This document shows, piece by piece, positions 51,024-59,863 of a stretch of 64,000 nt of DNA; positions within the stretch are counted from its first letter, which is position 1; each line of letters opens with the position of its first letter. A program made the position numbers and the translations under genes. This stretch comes from Mycobacterium sp. 852002-50816_SCH5313054-b (GTDB lineage: Bacteria > Actinomycetota > Actinomycetes > Mycobacteriales > Mycobacteriaceae), in assembly GCF_001667185.1 (NCBI RefSeq), contig NZ_LZIC01000069.1, positions 50,391-114,390 of the forward strand, given 5' to 3'. The notes beneath the pieces were generated by a model. That model was not told the origin of the DNA, made no database searches, and was given only the letters and a program-made list of their open reading frames with translations.

Positions 51024-51082
51024 GCCGAGCGTGCGCGCGCTGCGAGATTTCTGCCGATTCTCGCGGTGAGTGCACGTTCGGC
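51024..51082. repeat. Nested palindromic element, copy 2 (GCCGAGCGTGC arms)
   Basis: GCCGAGCGTGC (51024-51034) pairs with GCACGTTCGGC (51072-51082), 10 of 11. Inner arms GAGA...TCTC make a second stem. It follows the aldehyde dehydrogenase stop by 12 bp and may end its transcript. Arms and length resemble the element at 37100. Confidence 0.65.
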
Positions 51083-51180
51083 GTTTCGCTTTTCGGGCCC
51101 GGTAGCGCGGGCGGCGCGGCCGGTCGTGGCGATAGCTGGGGGCAACGCCGTCTGATGTCGGCAGCACCGTAGCCTAAGTG

Positions 51181-51198
51181 TTATGCAATAGAGCATAA
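51181..51198. promoter_or_regulatory. Perfect palindrome TTATGC-N6-GCATAA, candidate TetR operator
   Basis: TTATGC (51181-51186) and GCATAA (51193-51198) are exact complements with six bases between. AGCATAA recurs at 51322-51328, over the promoter of the small ORF-TetR pair. In a GC-rich genome such AT-rich dyads are rare and mark operators. Confidence 0.5.
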
Positions 51199-51288
51199 AA
51201 GCGGGACATCCGGGATGGCCCCGACTCGCACTGTGACGAGGCCCACTCGGCGTTTACCGAGCTGCTGGATTTAGTTAGGGAATAAAAG

Positions 51289-51317
51289 TTGCTTACTCAA
51301 CCGATGTCTTATATGGT
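51289..51317 (+). promoter_or_regulatory. Housekeeping-type promoter of the small ORF-TetR pair
   Basis: TTGCTT at 51289-51294, a 17-bp spacer and TATGGT at 51312-51317 form a good SigA-like promoter. CATAAT at 51324-51329 is an alternative -10. The rest of 51083-51359 holds the palindrome and no convincing gene. Confidence 0.55.
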
Positions 51318-51359
51318 TCTAAGCATAATCATGGGCCGCACTCAGGCCGGGAGAAAACA

Positions 51360-51491
51360 ATGTGGATCATCGAACTCAACATCGCCGGCTACCAGTTCAC
51401 GCGCGAGATGCCCGACGTGAAGCGCCGCCCCTTCCGCTTCAGCCCGCGTAACATGCACTGGCCGGTACCGCGGCACTCGCACGCTGCATGA
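51360..51491 (+). CDS. 43-aa protein upstream of and overlapping a TetR gene
   Basis: The ORF starts MWIIELNIAGYQFTREMPDV, is then basic (KRRPFRFSPRN) and ends HWPVPRHSHAA. GGGAGA stands 6 bp before the ATG, and the stop overlaps the TetR ATG (ATGA), as in true coupled genes. The sequence is not low-complexity and uses GC-rich codons. I do not recognise it. It could be a leader peptide controlling TetR translation or a small protein that works with it. Confidence 0.55.
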   Translation: MWIIELNIAGYQFTREMPDVKRRPFRFSPRNMHWPVPRHSHAA

Positions 51492-52147
51492 CGCTCGCCA
51501 CGGGAGGTACAACAGTGCCGACTACCACGGACGCCAAGGCGGAACAGGCGCCGACCAAGCGCTGCGATACGCGCAAGAAAATGCTCCTCAGCGCCGCCGA
51601 GGTGATGCGCGAGCGCGGGGCCGCCGGGGTGACCATCGATGAGGTGCTCGCCCGCAGCGGCGCGCCGCGCGGCTCGGTCTACTACCACTTCCCCGAGGGA
51701 CGCAATCAGATTCTCGCCGAGGCACTGCGCTACTCAGGCGACTCCGTCACCGCCATGATCGACGACGCCGCCAGCTGGGGGGCCAGGGCGCTGCTGCGCG
51801 AGTTCGTCGAATTCTGGGAGCGCCTCCTGGCCGAGAGCGACTTCGCCGCCGGTTGCGCCGTGGTCGCCGCGGCGATCGGCTCCGACGACGCCGACCCCAA
51901 GCTGTCCGCCGAGGCGGGCGCCATTCTGGGTCGGTGGTGTAGCGCGTTGACGCGCGCTTTTACCAACGACGGCTTCGAGGACGCCGATGCGGCGTCGCTG
52001 GCGGTGATGTCGATCGCCGCCTTGGAAGGCGCCGTCGTGCTGTCGCGCTCGACGCGCAGCACCGACCCGCTGCGCCAGGTGGGCGAGCAGCTCGAATTTC
52101 TGATCAAAGCAAGGGAATTCGTCGTACGCAACGGGCTCCCCGGCTAG
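51488..52147 (+). CDS. TetR/AcrR-family regulator (LmrA/YxaF-like)
   Basis: A 219-aa regulator. The helix-turn-helix is TRKKMLLSAAEVMRERGAAGVTIDEVLARSGAPRGSVYYHFPEGRNQILAEAL; the GSVYYHFPEGRxQI form is typical of the LmrA/YxaF subgroup. The C-terminal domain includes ESDFAAGCAVVAAAIG. It belongs to an accessory segment not in the M. tuberculosis block. Its own upstream dyads are likely operators. No obvious efflux or enzyme gene follows, so its target may be elsewhere. Confidence 0.87.
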   Translation: MTLATGGTTVPTTTDAKAEQAPTKRCDTRKKMLLSAAEVMRERGAAGVTIDEVLARSGAPRGSVYYHFPEGRNQILAEALRYSGDSVTAMIDDAASWGARALLREFVEFWERLLAESDFAAGCAVVAAAIGSDDADPKLSAEAGAILGRWCSALTRAFTNDGFEDADAASLAVMSIAALEGAVVLSRSTRSTDPLRQVGEQLEFLIKAREFVVRNGLPG

Positions 52148-52200
52148 CGCAGCCCCCCGTCTGGCAGGCACCCGGTCGGTGTGCGGGCAGTCGGTCAACG

Positions 52201-52296
52201 CTACCGTCGGCGCGGGCGCCCGGCGGCAACGCGGTGGGGCTGATCGGCGACGGCGGCGAGGGAGCCGCCGGGGCCAACGGGCCGCAGGGACCGTAG
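52201..52296 (+). pseudogene. Remnant of a PE_PGRS gene tail
   Basis: In frame from 52201 the sequence reads ...GGNAVGLIGDGGEGAAGANG then PQGP and a TAG at 52294-52296. This is the typical glycine-rich end of a PE_PGRS protein, very like the end of the intact neighbour ([11 protein letters not shown]). No PE domain precedes it. It is the stump of a deleted relative, or a product of recombination between PGRS genes. Confidence 0.75.
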
Positions 52297-52371
52297 CGAA
52301 CGAATCGCACCTGCGCTTCCGGCGACCGCGCTACGATTGCCCACCTACGGGGGCTATGCCGGAGGTTCGGA

Positions 52372-53802
52372 ATGTCTTTCGTCATCGCGCAACCCGACCT
52401 GGTGGCGGTCGCCGCCACCGATCTGGCGGGTGTCGGTTCGACGCTCAGCCAGGCCAACTCGGCCGCCGCGGCCCAGACCACGCAGCTGGTCGCGGCCGGC
52501 GCCGACGAGGTGTCGGCCGCCGTGGCCGGGTTCTTCGGCGCGCACGCCCAGGATTACCAGGCCATGAGCAACCGGGCCGCGGCGTTTCATCAGCAGTTCG
52601 TCCAAACACTGAACGCGGGCGCCGGCGCCTACGCCGGTGCCGAAGCGGCCAACGCCGCGGCGACCGCCAACCCGTGGCAGGTCCTGCAGCAAGACCTCCT
52701 GGGCGCGATCAACACGCCCACCCAACTGCTGTTGCAGCGCCCGCTGATCGGCAACGGCACCAACGGGATAGCAGGCACCGGCCAGAACGGCGGGGCCGGC
52801 GGCATCCTTTGGGGCAACGGTGGCAACGGCGGATCCGGAGCGACGAACCATGCCGGCGGCGACGGCGGGCCCGCCGGGTTGTTCGGCGCCGGCGGCGCCG
52901 GCGGGGCCGGCGGCCTGAGCACCACCGCCGGTTCCCCCGCCGGTAGAGGCGGCGCCGGTGGCACGGGCGGGCTGTTGTGGGGCAACGGCGGCCCGGGCGG
53001 CGCGGGTGGGGCCTACAACGCCGCCGCCCTCCTTGGGGGAGCGGGCAGCGGCGGGGCGGGCGGCGACGCGGTCGGGTTGTTCGGCCACGGCGGCGCGGGC
53101 GGCACCGGCGGCGCAGCGTCTGCCGTCAACCAGACGTCCGGGAACGGCGGCCACGGCGGCCACGGCGGCTTGCTGAACGGCAGTGGCGGCGCCGGCGGAG
53201 CCGCCGGAAGCGGCGCCGGTGCGTTTGGCTCCCTCATCGGCGCCGGCGGCGACGGCGGCGCCGGCGGCCTGCTCAGCGGCAACGGCGGAGCCGGCGGCGC
53301 CGGCTACGGCCTGCCGGCCGGCAACGGCGGCAATGCCGGCCTGATCGGTAACGGCGGCGCCGGTGGAGCCGGCCAATTCACCGGCAACGGCGGGAACGGC
53401 GGCCTCGGCGGCACCCTGTTCGGCGACGGCGGCCGCGGTGGCGACGGGGGGCAAGCCACCGCCGCAGGCTTCGGCGGCAAGGGCGGCGCCGGCGGCAACG
53501 CCATCGGGCTGTTCGGCAGCGGCGGGGACGGCGGCAATGGCGGCCAGGCCACCAACGCCGCGTTTAACGGCGGTCAGGGCGGCCACGGCGGCAACAGCGC
53601 CGTCTTCGGCGGCGGCGGGAATGGCGGAAACGGCGGGGCCAGCCCCAATAAGGCCTACGGCGGCGACGGCGGAAACGCCCAACTCGTCGGCAACGGCGGC
53701 GCCGGCGGCAACAGCGCGGGCGTCGGCGGGATTCCCGGAGTGGGTGGGGCAGGCGGGCTGCTGCTCGGGATCCCCGGACCGAACGGGCAGGCCGGACCCT
53801 AG
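52372..53802 (+). CDS. PE_PGRS family protein
   Basis: A 476-aa protein. Residues 1-100 are a PE domain ([58 protein letters not shown]). A linker follows with the conserved [17 protein letters not shown], then about 340 residues of GGAGG/GNGG repeats broken by LFG, LIGNGG and similar. PE proteins are exported by ESX-5; the PGRS part probably lies on the cell surface with structural or host-interaction roles. The family is rich in M. tuberculosis, M. marinum and M. kansasii relatives and scarce in others. The gene is not in this place in M. tuberculosis. The repeats favour recombination and assembly errors. Confidence 0.93.
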   Translation: MSFVIAQPDLVAVAATDLAGVGSTLSQANSAAAAQTTQLVAAGADEVSAAVAGFFGAHAQDYQAMSNRAAAFHQQFVQTLNAGAGAYAGAEAANAAATANPWQVLQQDLLGAINTPTQLLLQRPLIGNGTNGIAGTGQNGGAGGILWGNGGNGGSGATNHAGGDGGPAGLFGAGGAGGAGGLSTTAGSPAGRGGAGGTGGLLWGNGGPGGAGGAYNAAALLGGAGSGGAGGDAVGLFGHGGAGGTGGAASAVNQTSGNGGHGGHGGLLNGSGGAGGAAGSGAGAFGSLIGAGGDGGAGGLLSGNGGAGGAGYGLPAGNGGNAGLIGNGGAGGAGQFTGNGGNGGLGGTLFGDGGRGGDGGQATAAGFGGKGGAGGNAIGLFGSGGDGGNGGQATNAAFNGGQGGHGGNSAVFGGGGNGGNGGASPNKAYGGDGGNAQLVGNGGAGGNSAGVGGIPGVGGAGGLLLGIPGPNGQAGP

Positions 53803-53805
53803 CGC

Positions 53806-54102
53806 TCAGTCGCTGGCGGGCAGCGGCTTGACCTCTTTGAGCTGCAGCGCGGTCTGACCGATGCTCAGGCTGCCGGCACCCGGCTTGGTGACCAGCACCT
53901 CGGCGCCGGTCTCGTCGACGTAGCGCTTGCCCATCACCGTGCCGTCGGAGAACGCCGGGTCGAGCTCGCCGGAGCGCTCGCCCCCGATCGGCACCATCGG
54001 CGCGCCGCCGCAGCGCAGGTCGTCGAGGCTGTCGGCGCTGCGGACCACGATGACCTGGGTGTCGCACACTTGGCTGGCGAGGCGGGTTCCGTTCTTGATC
54101 AT
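53806..54102 (-). CDS. 98-aa protein of unknown function coupled to an acyl-CoA ligase
   Basis: The protein starts MIKNGTRLASQVCDTQVIVV and has two cysteines about 18 apart (QVC...LRCGGAPM), then PIGGERSGELDPAFSDGTVMGKRYVDETG and a C-terminal beta-rich piece (VLVTKPGAGSLSIGQTALQLKEVKPLP). No membrane part. Its ATG overlaps the ligase stop (ATGA), so both are made from one mRNA. I recall similar small proteins beside ligases in Actinobacteria but no known function. The Cys pair could bind metal. Confidence 0.75.
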   Translation of the reverse strand: MIKNGTRLASQVCDTQVIVVRSADSLDDLRCGGAPMVPIGGERSGELDPAFSDGTVMGKRYVDETGAEVLVTKPGAGSLSIGQTALQLKEVKPLPASD

Positions 54103-55598
54103 TTTGGCGTTCCTAATGTTCGGAGATCTTCGACGATTTCGCGACGCAGGACCTTGCCCGTGGGTGTGGTCGGCAGCTCGTCGCGAAACACTACTCGGTC
54201 GGGCGTGCGCGACCCGCGCAAACTCTTTCGGACATGCTCGCGCAGCTCCTCGGGATCGGGATCGATGCCCGCGACCGGCACCACCACGGCCACGATCGCC
54301 TGGCCCCACTGCGGGTCCTCGACGCCGACCACCGCGACGTCGTGGACGTGGGCGTGCTCGATGAGCACCTCCTCCAGCTCGGCGGGCGCGATGTTCTCCC
54401 CGCCGCGGATGATGGTGTCGTCGCTGCGCCCGCTGATAAAGAGGTAGCCGTCCTCGTCGAGCAGGGCGACGTCGCGGGTCGGAAACCAACCGTCCTCGTC
54501 GAGTACCGAGCCGATCCCGGTGTAGCGCCCCGACACCTGCTCGCCGCGCACGAACAGCTCGCCGCTTTCGCCTGGCCCCAGCACCGCGCCGTCCTCACTG
54601 CGGATCTGCAGCTCGATGCCGGGCACCGGGCGTCCCACCGAGGCCAGCCGCTTGGCGACGTGGTCGGCCGACGCCGAGTGCGCCTCGCGGTGGTCATCGG
54701 GGCCCAGCACCGCGATCGTCGAGCTCGTCTCGGTCAGCCCGTAGGCGTTGACGAAGCCCACGTGTGGCAACAGTTCCAGCGCCCGGCGCACCAGCGGCAG
54801 GCCCACCTTGGATCCGCCGTAGGCCAGGCTGCGCAGCGACGGCAGCTCATGCCCGCCGTCCTCGAGGACGGCGACGATGCGGTCCAGCATGGTGGGTACC
54901 ACCGTCGCGGTGCTCACCCGCTCGGCGTCGACCAGCCGCACCCATTCGTCGGCATCAAAGTTGGTCAGGTAGACCATCTTTCGGCCGGCGTAGAGGTTCG
55001 ACAGCGCGGCGCTGACCCCGGCGATGTGATAGGGCGGCACGCAGATCAGCGCGGCGTCGGCGGGTTCGGCCGACTCGAACTCGACGGTCCCGGTGACGTA
55101 GCTGGTCAGGTTGTTGTGCGAGAGTTCGACGGCCTTGGGCTGCGACGTGGTACCCGAGGTGAACAGCACGATCCCAACGGACTCCGGGTCGGGAAACTCT
55201 GCGGCAGGCTCGCTTTCACGCGCGGCCGCGAGCAATTCGCCGGACGACATCACCCGCTCCGACGAGTCCCCGATCATGTCGCGGTAGCGGTCGTCGACGA
55301 TCACCAGCGGTTCTGGCAGCCGCGCGATCAGCGCCTGAATGCCGTCGGCGGCGAGCCGGTAATTGAGCGGCGTAAAGGCCAGCCCGGCGCGCGCGCTGGC
55401 GAAGATCAGCAGGGGCAGCATGGCACCGCCGACGCCCACGTAGGCCACGTGCTTGGCCCCGGACGCCGCGATGACGCCGGCGCCGCCGTCGGCGAGATCG
55501 CTGAGCTGCTGCGTCGTCAGCCGCAGCTCGCCGTCGACGAGTGCCGTGCGCTCGGGGTTGCTCGACGCGGCCATCTCCAGCAGCAGCGAAATGCTCAT
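54099..55598 (-). CDS. Acyl-CoA synthetase (AMP-binding enzyme)
   Basis: A 499-aa ANL-superfamily ligase. The P-loop is VLFTSGTTSQPKAVELSH, A5 NAYGLTETSSTI, A7 WFPTRDVALLDEDGYLFISGR, A8 IIRGGENIAPAELEEVL, and the catalytic lysine is in TTPTGKVLRREIV. Activates a carboxylate as acyl-AMP and transfers it to CoA. Substrate unknown. It is first in a unit with the 98-aa protein. Not in this place in M. tuberculosis, where echA1 directly follows Rv0223c. Confidence 0.9.
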   Translation of the reverse strand: MSISLLLEMAASSNPERTALVDGELRLTTQQLSDLADGGAGVIAASGAKHVAYVGVGGAMLPLLIFASARAGLAFTPLNYRLAADGIQALIARLPEPLVIVDDRYRDMIGDSSERVMSSGELLAAARESEPAAEFPDPESVGIVLFTSGTTSQPKAVELSHNNLTSYVTGTVEFESAEPADAALICVPPYHIAGVSAALSNLYAGRKMVYLTNFDADEWVRLVDAERVSTATVVPTMLDRIVAVLEDGGHELPSLRSLAYGGSKVGLPLVRRALELLPHVGFVNAYGLTETSSTIAVLGPDDHREAHSASADHVAKRLASVGRPVPGIELQIRSEDGAVLGPGESGELFVRGEQVSGRYTGIGSVLDEDGWFPTRDVALLDEDGYLFISGRSDDTIIRGGENIAPAELEEVLIEHAHVHDVAVVGVEDPQWGQAIVAVVVPVAGIDPDPEELREHVRKSLRGSRTPDRVVFRDELPTTPTGKVLRREIVEDLRTLGTPK

Positions 55599-55665
55599 CC
55601 TCGGTCTTTCCGGATCCCCACGCCTTTACAAAACTTAGTCACAGTGTAACCCGTCCGGCCGAACG

Positions 55666-56457
55666 TCACGTCCCCGTCCAGCGCGCGGGGCGCTTTTCGG
55701 CGAAGGCGATCGCGCCTTCTTTCGCGTCGTTGGACACGAACACCGGGCCCAGGATTTTGGCCTGCTCCGCCCACATCGTCTCCGGCGTCCAGCCGCGGGA
55801 CTCGACGATGATCCGCTTGGTGGCGGCGACCGCGAGCGGGCCGTTCGCAGCGATCTTCTCGGCCAGCGCGATGGCGGCCTCGAGCGCCTGGCCCGGCTCC
55901 GCCAGGGCGTTGACCATCCCCAGTTCGTGGGCGCGCTCGGCGGAAAGGTTCTCACCGGTGAGCGCCAGCTCCATCGCGATGGCCGGCGGGATGCGCTCGG
56001 GCAGCCGCAGCAATCCGCCACCGCCGGCCACCAGACCGCGCTTGACCTCGGGGATCCCGAAGGCCGCGTCCGTGGAGGCCACGATCAGGTCGGTGGCCAG
56101 GGCCAGCTCCGTGCCGCCGGCCAACGCGAATCCCTCCACCGCCGCGATGAGCGGCTTGACCGGTGGACGTTCGGTGAAGCCCATGCCGCGGCCCTCGACG
56201 ATGGGCACCTCGCCCCGCGCGAACGCCTTGAGGTCCATCCCCGCGCAGAACGAGCCGCCGGCGCCGGTGATGATTCCCACGGACAGGCCGGTGTCGCCGT
56301 CCAGCCGATCCACGGCGTCGGCCAGGCCCCTGGCGACCGCGGCGTTGACCGCGTTCTTCGCCTTCGGTCGGTTGATGGTGATGATCAGAATCCGGTCCCG
56401 CTGTTCGACCAGGACTTCGGGTTCGGGATTGGTGGCCTCTTCGTTCCCAGTGCTCAC
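55666..56457 (-). CDS. echA1: Enoyl-CoA hydratase/isomerase EchA1
   Basis: A 263-aa crotonase, one residue from Rv0222 in length. The oxyanion-hole segments are GGSFCAGMDLKAFARGE and VEGFALAGGTELALATDLIVA, and PEVKRGLVAGGGGLLRLPERIP follows. The C-terminal half has the trimerisation helices. It hydrates or isomerises enoyl-CoA. The GTG at 56457 fits the homologue's N-terminus (NPEPEVLVEQRDRILIITINRP); the frame is open to 56535. The gene is separated from the ligase by 67 bp. Confidence 0.92.
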   Translation of the reverse strand: MSTGNEEATNPEPEVLVEQRDRILIITINRPKAKNAVNAAVARGLADAVDRLDGDTGLSVGIITGAGGSFCAGMDLKAFARGEVPIVEGRGMGFTERPPVKPLIAAVEGFALAGGTELALATDLIVASTDAAFGIPEVKRGLVAGGGGLLRLPERIPPAIAMELALTGENLSAERAHELGMVNALAEPGQALEAAIALAEKIAANGPLAVAATKRIIVESRGWTPETMWAEQAKILGPVFVSNDAKEGAIAFAEKRPARWTGT

Positions 56458-56566
56458 GGTGCCGCACAGCTCCTTCGGGTATGGGTGGCTGCCTATTCGA
56501 CCGATGGTAACGGTCGATGGAAATGCCATTGGCACCAGTCGAGAGTCCCGTTTCCGCCGCCGGCCC

Positions 56567-57976
56567 TCAGGCCGGTGCCATCGCCGCCTCGACGACCGTC
56601 AGCTCTTCGGGAAGCCCTGCGGCCCTGCGTATCTCGATGAAGTCGGCGACCATGGCCTCGGTCACCTCGTGCGGGTCCTTCAGCGTGGCGCCGTCGGACA
56701 GCACCGAGATGTTGATCTGGTCGACGTAGCTCCACACGGTGATGTTCAGGCCGCTGCCGGCGGTCAGCGGTCCGACCGAATAGATCTCGGTGACCTGCGC
56801 GCCGCCGACCCGGCCGCGTTCGCGCGGGCCGGGAACGTTGGAGATGTTCAGGTTCAGGATCTTGTTGTTCCCGTCGCGGCCGGACGCCCAACGGAAGAAG
56901 GCCTGGGTGGGCGCGGGTGGCATGTAGGCCGCCCACCTGCTGACCAGCTCCGGTCCCATCAGCTGGTTGCTTTCCTTGGCGGCGATGGCGTTCTCGTGGC
57001 TGCACCGCACCCGCTCCAGCGGGTCGTCGGAGTCGGTCGGCAGGCCCACGAGCACGCCGGTGAAGCGATTGCCGGAGATCCGTTCGGGCGAGAAGTCGAA
57101 ACTCATCGGCACCGACGCCAGCAGGGGCTCGGCCTTGCCGTCGTACCGCAGCAACAGGGTGCGCAGCGCACCGCTCGACATGGCGAGCACCATGTCGTTG
57201 ATCGTGGCGCCCAGCCGTTTGCCGGTTTCCTTGACGTCGGCCAGCGCCAGCGTGGCGGTGGCGAACCGGCGCTCCGGGGTGATCTTGTGATTCATGAAGG
57301 TGGATGGCGGCTCGAACGGCCGGGTCAGTTCCGGGGACAGCTTGCGCGAGCTGCGGCGGACCCGGCCCAGCCCCTGCGCCGTGTAGCGGATTGTTGCCGG
57401 GATCCGCCCGACGTGGCGCAGGTGATCCGCGAACGCCGACGTCATCAGCTGCCGCGTGCTGGGGGCCGGGTCGCACAGATACGGACCGTCCGCCGGCCCG
57501 GGCTGCAGGTCCATCCCCCGGGCCATCAGGTTCGCCGACGCCACACCGTCCGCGAGCGCGTGGTGGATCTTGCCGACCACCGCGATGCGGTGATTGGCCA
57601 GCCCCTCGATGAAGTACATCTCCCACAGTGGGCGTTCGCGGTCCAGCGGGGTGCTGGCGATCCGCCCGATCGCCTCATCCAACTCTCGCCGGCCGCCCGG
57701 CGCGGGCAGCCGCCACGGGCGGATGTGGTACTCGAGATCGACGTCGCAGTGCTCCCGCCACATCGGATGGTGCAGTTGGTAGGGAATCTCGACGAGCTGG
57801 TAGCAGAACGGCTCGAGCTTGTTCAGCCGGCCGCCGATCACCTGGCGGAAGGCGTCGATGTTGAAGTCACGCCGATCCGGCGCCAGCTCGATCACGGCGG
57901 CTTTGATCGTGTGCATGTGCACGTTCGGCGTCTCGCTGTACAGCAGTACCGCGTCCCAGCCGCTGAGCCTTTTCAC
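56567..57976 (-). CDS. Wax ester synthase/diacylglycerol acyltransferase (WS/DGAT, Rv0221-like)
   Basis: A 469-aa enzyme, the same length as Rv0221. The HHxxxDG active site is at residues 138-144 (HHALADG). PLWEMYFIEGL and the C-terminal NLNISNVPGPRERG are family blocks. It transfers acyl chains from CoA to diacylglycerol or alcohols, making storage lipid. It lies in a series of lipid genes with lipC behind it. Confidence 0.92.
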   Translation of the reverse strand: MKRLSGWDAVLLYSETPNVHMHTIKAAVIELAPDRRDFNIDAFRQVIGGRLNKLEPFCYQLVEIPYQLHHPMWREHCDVDLEYHIRPWRLPAPGGRRELDEAIGRIASTPLDRERPLWEMYFIEGLANHRIAVVGKIHHALADGVASANLMARGMDLQPGPADGPYLCDPAPSTRQLMTSAFADHLRHVGRIPATIRYTAQGLGRVRRSSRKLSPELTRPFEPPSTFMNHKITPERRFATATLALADVKETGKRLGATINDMVLAMSSGALRTLLLRYDGKAEPLLASVPMSFDFSPERISGNRFTGVLVGLPTDSDDPLERVRCSHENAIAAKESNQLMGPELVSRWAAYMPPAPTQAFFRWASGRDGNNKILNLNISNVPGPRERGRVGGAQVTEIYSVGPLTAGSGLNITVWSYVDQINISVLSDGATLKDPHEVTEAMVADFIEIRRAAGLPEELTVVEAAMAPA

Positions 57977-58020
57977 CGCTGCCCCTTAGCCATAGGGGGA
58001 CATTACCCAGCGGCGGGAGC

Positions 58021-59226
58021 TCAGATAACCTCTTTCGCGCCGATCTGCATTTTGGCGCGGTAGACCTGGTTGAGGAAAAGCGATGCGGCGTGCGCCGCCG
58101 CACCCGCACGCCCCGCGTCGATGAGGTCGTACCCGTGGCCCGCGCCGGGCAGCTCCAGGTAGCCCACCATCGAGTGCGAGACGGCGCGCAGCCGCTCGAC
58201 GAAGCTGCGGGCCTGCTCGACCGGGATCACGCTGTCCCTGCTGCCGTGAATCACCAAGAACGGTGGGGCATTTCGATGCACCCGCGCGATCGGCGACGCG
58301 TCGCGGAAAATCTCGGGGTGCCGGGCGATCGACTTCCTGACCACCACGCGCTCCAGGAAATCGACGAACCGGTCACGCTCGGGGGTGGAGCGGTCCTCCC
58401 AGTCGTAGCGGCCGTAGATGCCGACCACCGCGTCCACCGAACTGTCGGCGCCTTCGGGCAGCTCGGCCCCGTGCGCGGGGTCGTCGGGGGCCAACCCGGC
58501 CAGCGCGGACAGGTGACCGCCCGCCGAACAACCCGCGACCGCAACGAAATTGCGGTCGCCGCCGAACTTGTCGACGTTGGCACGCGCCCAGGCGATGGCG
58601 GTCTTGACGTCGGTGATGTGGCGCGGCCAGCGGTGGTGCGGCGCGACGCGGTAGTCGATCGCGAGGCACACCCAGCCCTGCTCGGCCAGCCGCGACATCA
58701 GCGCGGAACCCTGCCCCATGCAGCGGCCGTGCACCCAGGCGCCGCCGGGGACGAAGATCAGGACCGGCGCGGGTTGCGCGGGCAGGTCCTTGCGGCGCCA
58801 GACGTCAAGCACCTGCGCCGGGCTGTTCCCGTAGTGGACCGCGCGGCGGTACAGGTAGCGGCGCTGGCGCATCGCGTCCCAGATCGGGGGCGTGCGCTCC
58901 GCGACGGGCCATTCGGCGTCGAGGTCCGCGGCCGACACGACACCGCGCAGCGCAGCGAGGGAGACCTCCTGGGTGCTTTCCCTGTCGCGGCGCCGCTCGT
59001 CGGTGATGCCGGGCTTCAGCAAATCCTTCGTCAGCGTGGACAGGGCCTGCGGCGCGTGCCGGGCGCCCCACACGCTCATGGCGGTCAGCGCGCCCAGCGG
59101 TTCCAGCCGTTTGCCGACGACCGGCAGCGAAGCGCCGATCTCGCTCAGGGCCAGCATGTAATCGCCGGGACCGGCCCGCAGCAACCACTTCACGCAGGGG
59201 GTCATGCGGGGCGCCCTCGCAGTCAT
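58021..59226 (-). CDS. lipC: Esterase/lipase LipC (alpha/beta hydrolase, HSL-like)
   Basis: A 401-aa hydrolase, near Rv0220 in length. The oxyanion motif is FVPGGAWVHG, the nucleophile Ser is in GCSAGGHLSAL, Asp is in IHGSRDSVIP and His in PGAGHGYD. The 120-residue N-terminal helical extension is typical for LipC. In M. tuberculosis the homologue is surface-exposed and acts on short-chain esters. No classical signal peptide is evident. Confidence 0.92.
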   Translation of the reverse strand: MTARAPRMTPCVKWLLRAGPGDYMLALSEIGASLPVVGKRLEPLGALTAMSVWGARHAPQALSTLTKDLLKPGITDERRRDRESTQEVSLAALRGVVSAADLDAEWPVAERTPPIWDAMRQRRYLYRRAVHYGNSPAQVLDVWRRKDLPAQPAPVLIFVPGGAWVHGRCMGQGSALMSRLAEQGWVCLAIDYRVAPHHRWPRHITDVKTAIAWARANVDKFGGDRNFVAVAGCSAGGHLSALAGLAPDDPAHGAELPEGADSSVDAVVGIYGRYDWEDRSTPERDRFVDFLERVVVRKSIARHPEIFRDASPIARVHRNAPPFLVIHGSRDSVIPVEQARSFVERLRAVSHSMVGYLELPGAGHGYDLIDAGRAGAAAHAASLFLNQVYRAKMQIGAKEVI

Positions 59227-59331
59227 GTACGGACTGTACCCCCGCGCGGAGCGACGAAACTGACGATTCCGTAACGCGCCGTCACCGCGTCCGGAATCCG
59301 GTCCGCTGGTAGTTAGCTGTGTGAGGCCTAC

Positions 59332-59862
59332 TTACCGTCCAGGCGGAATTGGCGATTCGCTCCGCGGGCCGCCTCCGGCTCGAAAATGTGTCCCGGCGAG
59401 TCGCGCGGCGTAGCACAGCGCGCTGACCGCGAACATCACCGCCGTGAGCAGCAGCCACCGGCCCAGAAACGGCTGCTGGGTCTGCCCGGTGGCCGCGTGG
59501 TAGGTGGGTGCGCCCTGCTGGATGATGCCGGGCAGAAAGATCAGCAGCGTCAGCCCGGCGCCCAGGGCGGGTACCCGAATGTGGTTGCGGGCGCTTACTT
59601 TTGGCTGCCCTGAGTGGCGCGTCCGCAACGACAGCAGCCGGTCGGCCAGCGCGTAGAGCGGGAACAGCAGCAGGTCGTGGGCGATCACCGCGGCCGCCAG
59701 CCAGACGACGATGGACTGCCACCAGACCCCGGAGTTCCACAGCGTCGCCGGTTTGAAGGTGGCCAGGACGTAGCCCATCAGCGCGAAGCCGGACAGCATC
59801 GTCAGCAGGTGCAGCGGGCGAGACCCGTACACGGCCGCGAAGCGCGTTGGCAATCCGGTCAT
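59332..59862 (-). CDS. Membrane protein, Rv0219-like
   Basis: A 176-aa protein with four hydrophobic stretches: LLTMLSGFALMGYVLATF, SIVVWLAAAVIAHDLLLFPLYAL, IRVPALGAGLTLLIFLPGII and WLLLTAVMFAVSALCYAARL. The HDLLLFPLYALADR motif is conserved with Rv0219. It begins one base after the stop of the molybdoenzyme gene, so the two are surely one operon and may form a membrane complex. Function unknown. Confidence 0.85.
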   Translation of the reverse strand: MTGLPTRFAAVYGSRPLHLLTMLSGFALMGYVLATFKPATLWNSGVWWQSIVVWLAAAVIAHDLLLFPLYALADRLLSLRTRHSGQPKVSARNHIRVPALGAGLTLLIFLPGIIQQGAPTYHAATGQTQQPFLGRWLLLTAVMFAVSALCYAARLAGTHFRAGGGPRSESPIPPGR

Positions 59863-59863
59863 G

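Noticed and set aside
52760..53800. Repeat-rich region that could be taken for a CRISPR or tandem array
   Set aside because: The repeats are GGC/GGN codons of the PGRS domain, in one frame, without spacers of regular size.
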